Shown here piece after piece: positions 6,424 through 10,185 of a stretch of DNA of 10,185 bases. A program made the position numbers and the translations under genes. Source of the stretch: an uncultured Chloroflexota bacterium (GTDB lineage Bacteria > Chloroflexota > Limnocylindria > Limnocylindrales > CSP1-4); assembly GCA_903928275.1 (NCBI GenBank), contig CAIYQJ010000083.1, forward strand, positions 1-10,185. Reading direction: 5' to 3'. The number at the start of each line of letters is the position of its first letter. The first letter of the stretch is position 1. Below the pieces are notes generated by a model. It saw nothing but the letters and a program-made list of their open reading frames with translations. It did no database searches and had not been told where the DNA came from.

Positions 6424-7198
6424 ACAGTCCCACGAGCATCCAGTGGTCGCCCGACTTCTGGTACTCGACGGTGAACGTCGAGCCAGCGTCGGTCACCTGG
6501 TACTCGGCGTACTTCGTACCGACGAAGACCGGCCTGCGGGTCGCGAGAAGCGTCGCGACCTCGCCGAGGCGAGCTGCGTTCGCCGCGAACGCAGCGCCCA
6601 ACTGCTCCCGCGCGCCAGGGTGGATCCAGGCCGCCACCTTGGCGGGATCGTTGCTGGCGAAGGCCGCCTCGATCGACGACAGGTCCGCGTCCAGCGCGGC
6701 GCGGTCGACATCCGGCGCGATGAACGGCGCATCGGCCGAGACCTCACGCGCCATCCCGACCGACCCGGCGGGCATCCCGAACGTGCCCGCGTCGACGGGT
6801 TCGCCGTCCGCGGCGACGAAGCCGTCGGCCGACGACGAGCCGGGCAGGGCGCGGGCCGCACCGAGCAGGCCGTCGATCCGGTCCGTCAGCGTGGGGACGA
6901 GGCCGAGCCGATAGGCGCCGAACCCTGCGGCGCCCAGGACGACCACCGCGAGGAGCAGGATCGGGATCGCGCGGCTGCGGCGGCGGGGCCGCTGTCGGGG
7001 TTGCGGCTGCTGCCACAGGCTCGCGGCGGCGGGTGGGTGGACCGCCGGCGGGGCCGTGTATGCGGGCTGCGGCACTGCCGCAGGCGCTGCCAGCGGCGCG
7101 GACACCGAGACCGACGGGGCTGCCTGCGGCGCGCCGCAGTACCCGCAGAACGCCGCCCCAACGGAGCAGGCGGTGCCGCATCGTGCGCACGCGCTCAT
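6422..7198 (-). CDS. Zinc-ribbon, single-pass membrane protein with extracytoplasmic C-terminal domain
   Basis: The 258-residue protein begins with a zinc ribbon (C4-x2-C7 and C18-x2-C21, both CxxCG-like knuckles), followed by a Pro/Ala-rich linker (24-70) and a basic patch RQRPRRRSR that should stay in the cytoplasm. One TM helix covers about 77-97. Residues 98-258 are outside: a low-complexity stretch, then a compact region of about 165-258 (ALDADLSSIEAAFASNDPAKV through YQKSGDHWMLVGL). Its ending resembles the small alpha+beta NTF2/DUF4878-like domains; this is a fold impression, not an identified family. I chose the ATG at 7198 because the zinc ribbon starts there and GGGGGAGG lies 12 nt upstream; the open frame upstream to 7351 is Arg/Ser-rich and not protein-like. 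It is followed with no gap by the secreted phospholipase C-like gene, so the two are probably co-expressed. The function is unknown. Confidence 0.8.
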   Translation of the reverse strand: MSACARCGTACSVGAAFCGYCGAPQAAPSVSVSAPLAAPAAVPQPAYTAPPAVHPPAAASLWQQPQPRQRPRRRSRAIPILLLAVVVLGAAGFGAYRLGLVPTLTDRIDGLLGAARALPGSSSADGFVAADGEPVDAGTFGMPAGSVGMAREVSADAPFIAPDVDRAALDADLSSIEAAFASNDPAKVAAWIHPGAREQLGAAFAANAARLGEVATLLATRRPVFVGTKYAEYQVTDAGSTFTVEYQKSGDHWMLVGL

Positions 7199-7249
7199 GC
7201 GAGATCGATGCCTCCCCCGGTCACTCGACGCGAACGACCGATCGCGCTG

Positions 7250-7265
7250 CGACGGTCGACCGTCG
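7250..7265. promoter_or_regulatory. Perfect 16-bp palindrome, possible operator of the zinc-ribbon gene
   Basis: CGACGGTCGACCGTCG is its own reverse complement and is centred about 60 bp ahead of the ATG at 7198. That size and position fit a dimeric repressor site or a leader hairpin. The core GTCGAC recurs in the 10-bp palindrome CCGTCGACGG at 7416-7425. No regulator gene lies in the window, so binding is inferred from symmetry alone. Confidence 0.4.
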
Positions 7266-7426
7266 AGGGACGGCGGGAGCTCCACCTGGGTGAGCGGATG
7301 CCCATCGGCGCGGACCTCTGGTCTCCACTGCCCGTGGCCCGGACTTCGCACAGGGGCGATAGGCGACTGCCGCTACCGTAGGACATCCGCCCGGCCCATG
7401 CATGGCGCCCACGCCCCGTCGACGGT

Positions 7427-7440
7427 CATGCACGTGCATG
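7427..7440. repeat. Perfect 14-bp palindrome CATGCACGTGCATG
   Basis: The two halves CATGCAC and GTGCATG are exact reverse complements. A related palindrome, CCATGCATGG, lies 21 bp to the left (7396-7405). Both contain CATGCA/TGCATG, which is uncommon in DNA this rich in G and C. They lie between the hairpin after the upstream genes and the presumed promoter area of the zinc-ribbon gene. Confidence 0.5.
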
Positions 7441-7444
7441 AGGC

Positions 7445-7473
7445 GGCCCGCGCCGCGACCCGCGGCGCGGGCC
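7445..7473 (-). terminator. Hairpin terminator after the PH-like membrane protein gene
   Basis: GGCCCGCGCCGC (7445-7456) pairs perfectly over 12 bp with 7462-7473 around the 5-nt loop GACCC. It begins 11 nt past the stop codon at 7485-7487 on the minus strand. No T-run follows. The strength and placement suggest that the Kelch/PH-like transcript ends here and that the zinc-ribbon gene has its own promoter. Confidence 0.65.
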
Positions 7474-7484
7474 AGACCGCGCGA

Positions 7485-8522
7485 TCAGGCGCCGGCGCTG
7501 TCGGCGTCGCGCTCCAGCATCGACGGCAGCCGTCCGCGGATCGCGCGCCAGGAGAGCAGTGCCAGGATCGCCGTGCCGAGCCCCGCGACCGCGAACGCGG
7601 CCCAGTCGTCCTCGGTGAACGTGGACAGGTTCGTCACGGTCCCGTCGAACAGCGATTCGTGCGTGCCGAGCGCGTCCACGACGACGGAGGCCGCCACGGC
7701 CGCCAGGCCCGCGAGGACGACGTAGCCGAAGAGGCTGATGAGCCAGATCATCGCGACCGCGAAGGCCGCGATGAGGAAGAGGAGCAGATCGGAGACCTCC
7801 GACGTCCCGACGAGCGGGAAGAGCAGGAGGCTCGCGCCGATCGCCAGCGCGGTGATCGCGATCGTGCGCGGCAGCGGCGATCGGGAGACGCGACCGGCCG
7901 TGCCGTGCGCGGCCATGCGGTCAGCGACGAAGGCGGCGACTTCGGCATATCGGTCCGGCGGGCAGTAGACCACGAGGATCGTGCGCCAGCCGTTGCGCAG
8001 GGAGATCGTGCGACGTTTCGGGCCATAGGACGGCCGGAAGCCGCCGTCCCAGGTGACTCCGGTCGTCTCGCCGCTCGCTGCGATCATCCCGGTGCCCATC
8101 AAGCCCGGCTTCGCCGCCAGGGCGCCGGCGACGATCGCCACGCGGTTGATCGTCTTCGCGGTCGTGTCGACGAGCTCGCTTCGCACGCCCTCGTCGTCGA
8201 GGGTGAAGCGGTAGCGCATGTCGCCGCGGTAGACGACGGCCATGGCCGCGAGGCCGACGAGGAACAGCCCGGACGTGATGAGCGCGAGCATGCCGACGAC
8301 CGGCGGGATCGCCTCCCATTCCCCCTGCGTCGCAAGCATGAAGGCCAGGAGGCCGCTCGCGAGGAGGAAGGTCGCGGCGAACGCGACGACCACGCTGCCT
8401 CCGACCGAGCGAGAGAAGAGCGGGACCTCGACCTCGTAGACGATGGGCTGCCCGGAGACCGGGACCCGGTCGTCGCCCGCCGGGCCCGGACTGTCCGTGC
8501 GGAGCTGGGCCTCGGGAATCAT
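7485..8522 (-). CDS. Polytopic membrane protein with PH-like soluble domain, function unknown
   Basis: The 345-residue protein has a 38-residue polar N-terminus, a TM hairpin (about 41-65 and 72-98), a soluble middle domain (99-215), and then three or more TM helices (about 219-238, 244-284 probably as two, and 308-327), ending in a short charged tail. The middle domain alternates short strands (YRFTLDDEGVRSEL, RTISLRNGWRTILVVY) with a final helix (YAEVAAFVADRMAAHG). Two TM helices followed by such a domain recall the bacterial PH-like (bPH/YdbT-type) membrane proteins, but I cannot assign a family. The ATG at 8522 overlaps the stop of the Kelch gene as ATGA, which indicates translational coupling and common expression. 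A longer open frame to 8924 only shadows the Kelch gene. A hairpin follows the stop. Confidence 0.72.
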   Translation of the reverse strand: MIPEAQLRTDSPGPAGDDRVPVSGQPIVYEVEVPLFSRSVGGSVVVAFAATFLLASGLLAFMLATQGEWEAIPPVVGMLALITSGLFLVGLAAMAVVYRGDMRYRFTLDDEGVRSELVDTTAKTINRVAIVAGALAAKPGLMGTGMIAASGETTGVTWDGGFRPSYGPKRRTISLRNGWRTILVVYCPPDRYAEVAAFVADRMAAHGTAGRVSRSPLPRTIAITALAIGASLLLFPLVGTSEVSDLLLFLIAAFAVAMIWLISLFGYVVLAGLAAVAASVVVDALGTHESLFDGTVTNLSTFTEDDWAAFAVAGLGTAILALLSWRAIRGRLPSMLERDADSAGA

Positions 8523-10185
8523 CGGGCGGGGACGAACCGGACGGCGGTCACCGCGTCCGACGAGCCGCGATCTCCGCCCGCGAGGAGGACCGATCCGTCG
8601 TCCAGGATGGCCGTGCTGCCCCAGACCCGGGCCTCCGGCATCGGCACCAGCGGAGCCCACGTGCCGGTCGCCGGGTCGAACGTCCGGGCGGTCGTGGTCG
8701 CGCCGGTCATGCCGTCCGCTCCCCCGACGATCCCGCCCGCGACCAGGACGTGTCCGTCCGCGAGGGTAGCGGCGAAGGCGCCGGCCAGGTCGAGCCCCGG
8801 CGTCCAGCTCCATTCGTACGTCGTCTGGTCCACGGTGCCCGCAGTGGCCGGACCCACCTGGGTCCACTCGCCAGTGGCGCCGTCGAACCGGATCGTGCGC
8901 GTGAGCGAAGCCCGGTACTTCCACGTATCGACGTGGCCGACCAGGAGCGCGCCGCCGTCGGGGAGCGCGACCAGCGTCCCCACGGAGACCAGATCGGGCG
9001 CCGTGTCGGGGAGCGTGGCCCCGGCCGCGGCGATCGCGGACCGGTCGATCTCGGGGAGGCCGCCGACCAGGGTGAAGCGTCCCGTCGCGGGATCGTAGAC
9101 CTCGGTCGCCGTGGCGGCGCGCTCATCCACTGTGGCACCCGTGTCGCCCCCTACGAACATGACGCCGCCGGGCGAGACGACGAGGACCCTTCCGTCGGCG
9201 AGCGTCACGGCAGTCGCCCCCGCCCGCGCGTAGCGCATGGAACCCGTCGGCGACCACGTGCCCGTGGCGGGGTCGAAGATCTCCGCGGTCGCGAGGGCCG
9301 GGACGGTCCGGGACGGCGCGACATCGTCGACCCGGCGCGTGCGATCGGACCCCGTCTCACCCGTGCGATACGCAGCGCGAACGACCCCGGCCGGATCGTC
9401 GACGAGCGCCGGGCGATCGAAGTAGGCACCGCCCGCGACGAGCACACGACCGTCGTGCAGGACGGCGGCCGCTGGCAGCGAACGCGCGGTCCCCATGAGA
9501 CCGGCCTTGGTCCATGTGCCCTTCGGCGTGGCAGGGTCGTAGACGTAGGCGCTGGAGTACGCCTGCTGGTTGTCGTTGGAGCCGCCTGCCACCAGGACGC
9601 GGCCGTCCTCTAGCGGCACGGCCGCGTAGTTCGAGCGAGCTGCGTTCAGCGGCGTGGCCGCGTGCCAGGTCGCGCTCGTCGGGTCCCAGCGCATCGCCTG
9701 GGTTCCGTCGGCCGTGACCGCCAGAGCTCCGCCTCCTCCGAGACGCATCAAGGTGCCCGGGTACCAGTCGGAGCTCAGCGTCCCGCCTGGAACCCACGAG
9801 CCGCTGGGCGCGAGCGCGGTGCCTTCCATGGTGGGGGACGGGGGGGCCGATGGCGGTGACGCCGATCCTGCGCCGTCCGTCGCCGCGACGGTCGCCGCGG
9901 CCGTCGGGCTCACGGCCGTGTCCGAGGCGGCTGCCTGCCCGCCGGTGGGGCGAGCCGATTCGACGGTACCGCCGCCGGGGGGCGGGGTGGGCGCAGAGCC
10001 ACCGCCGAACGGCTTCGCCACGACGACGAGCGCAACTGCAGCCCCGACGACGACCACCAGGGCGACCGCGGCGGCGGCGAGCCGGCCGCCCTTCCGGCGA
10101 GGGGCGGCCGGGCCTGCCGCCGGCGGCGCCCAGGCTGTGGTGGCGGGCGGGACCACGGCCGTCGGGGGCGGCGCAACGTGCGGGA
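8519..10185 (-). CDS. Membrane-anchored Kelch-repeat beta-propeller protein, 5'-truncated by window edge
   Basis: The frame is open to the right edge. The GTG at 10156 is preceded in frame by PHVAPPPPTA, so the true start probably lies outside. Numbering from that GTG, residues 1-24 are a Pro/Ala linker ending in RRKGG, one TM helix covers about 25-47, and a Gly/Pro/Ala/Ser spacer runs to about 125. The rest is a beta-propeller. Kelch hallmarks recur: DGRVLVAGG-like strands at 184-192, 235-243, 321-328, 400-406, 467-475 and 520-528, and YDPATGTW-like turns at 156-164, 204-215, 293-301, 353-361, 422-431 and 492-500. That makes six or seven blades. The final VRFVPAR strand could close the ring. 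The topology puts the propeller outside the cell, where it would bind glycans, proteins or polymer ends. By analogy with the neighbour at 6422-7198, the missing N-terminus may be a zinc ribbon. The last bases overlap the next gene as ATGA. Confidence 0.85.
   Translation of the reverse strand, partial: PHVAPPPTAVVPPATTAWAPPAAGPAAPRRKGGRLAAAAVALVVVVGAAVALVVVAKPFGGGSAPTPPPGGGTVESARPTGGQAAASDTAVSPTAAATVAATDGAGSASPPSAPPSPTMEGTALAPSGSWVPGGTLSSDWYPGTLMRLGGGGALAVTADGTQAMRWDPTSATWHAATPLNAARSNYAAVPLEDGRVLVAGGSNDNQQAYSSAYVYDPATPKGTWTKAGLMGTARSLPAAAVLHDGRVLVAGGAYFDRPALVDDPAGVVRAAYRTGETGSDRTRRVDDVAPSRTVPALATAEIFDPATGTWSPTGSMRYARAGATAVTLADGRVLVVSPGGVMFVGGDTGATVDERAATATEVYDPATGRFTLVGGLPEIDRSAIAAAGATLPDTAPDLVSVGTLVALPDGGALLVGHVDTWKYRASLTRTIRFDGATGEWTQVGPATAGTVDQTTYEWSWTPGLDLAGAFAATLADGHVLVAGGIVGGADGMTGATTTARTFDPATGTWAPLVPMPEARVWGSTAILDDGSVLLAGGDRGSSDAVTAVRFVPAR

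Larger units (their letters stand above)
7199..7484. other. Intergenic region with palindromes; no gene seen
   Basis: These 286 bp separate the two minus-strand gene pairs. The left part is the leader of the zinc-ribbon gene and should carry its promoter, but I could not find a convincing -35/-10 pair. The right part holds a strong hairpin after the upstream gene pair. Perfect palindromes occur at 7250-7265, 7396-7405, 7416-7425 and 7427-7440. Short open frames cross the region on both strands, but none shows a start, an SD and protein-like composition together. Confidence 0.7.

Noticed and set aside
7199..7351. 51-residue N-terminal extension of the zinc-ribbon protein
   Set aside because: The extension is Arg/Ser/Gly-rich and unlike protein, and the zinc ribbon starts naturally at the ATG at 7198.
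7056..9098. 680-codon plus-strand frame spanning three minus-strand genes and the intergenic gap
   Set aside because: It is Arg/Asp/Glu-rich low-complexity sequence that crosses gene boundaries and the hairpin. It is a GC-driven shadow frame.
1..10185. CRISPR array, tRNA, rRNA, phage or toxin-antitoxin genes
   Set aside because: I looked for spaced direct repeats, cloverleaf-like segments and characteristic proteins on both strands and found none. The only tandem repeat is the 15-bp coding duplication.

Overview
The window is very GC-rich DNA with tightly packed genes, GTG as well as ATG starts, and several Ala/Pro-rich zinc-ribbon membrane proteins. This suggests a high-GC environmental bacterium. 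My best guess is a Chloroflexota lineage of the Limnocylindria type or an actinobacterium; this rests on composition and protein style only, because there is no rRNA or marker gene to decide it.

Layout. (1) Positions 2-1696 (+) hold most of a SulP/SLC26-type anion transporter with a C-terminal STAS domain, cut by the left window edge. (2) A perfect 14-bp hairpin at 1695-1736 lies between it and a convergent gene, and probably terminates both. (3) Positions 1754-3616 (-) encode a complete SdsA1/BDS1-type alkyl sulfatase with a full set of zinc ligands, an SD sequence and a well-formed sigma70-like promoter at 3680-3708. (4) Positions about 3816-4246 are a scar: the 5' fragment of a pyridoxamine-phosphate-oxidase-like gene runs directly into the left end and degraded orfA of an IS3-family element. 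The right half of that element is gone. (5) Positions 4233-8522 and onward to the right edge are four minus-strand genes in two overlapping pairs. Upstream pair: a membrane-anchored Kelch-repeat protein (8519-10185, cut by the window edge) overlaps by ATGA a five-TM protein with a PH-like soluble domain (7485-8522). Then comes a 286-bp gap with a strong hairpin and several perfect palindromes. Downstream pair: a zinc-ribbon/single-TM protein (6422-7198) is followed with tight or overlapping spacing by a secreted protein of the zinc-dependent phospholipase C / P1-nuclease fold with a long beta-rich C-terminal region (4233-6413).

How the genes may work together. The alkyl sulfatase frees sulfate from sulfate esters, and a SulP transporter could move sulfate. 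They are convergent, not one operon, so a link is plausible but unproven. The minus-strand cluster looks like a cell-envelope module: two single-TM proteins with large extracytoplasmic parts, a polytopic membrane protein and an exported metal-dependent hydrolase. Its substrate and purpose cannot be read from the sequence. I found no tRNA, rRNA, CRISPR array, phage gene or complete mobile element.
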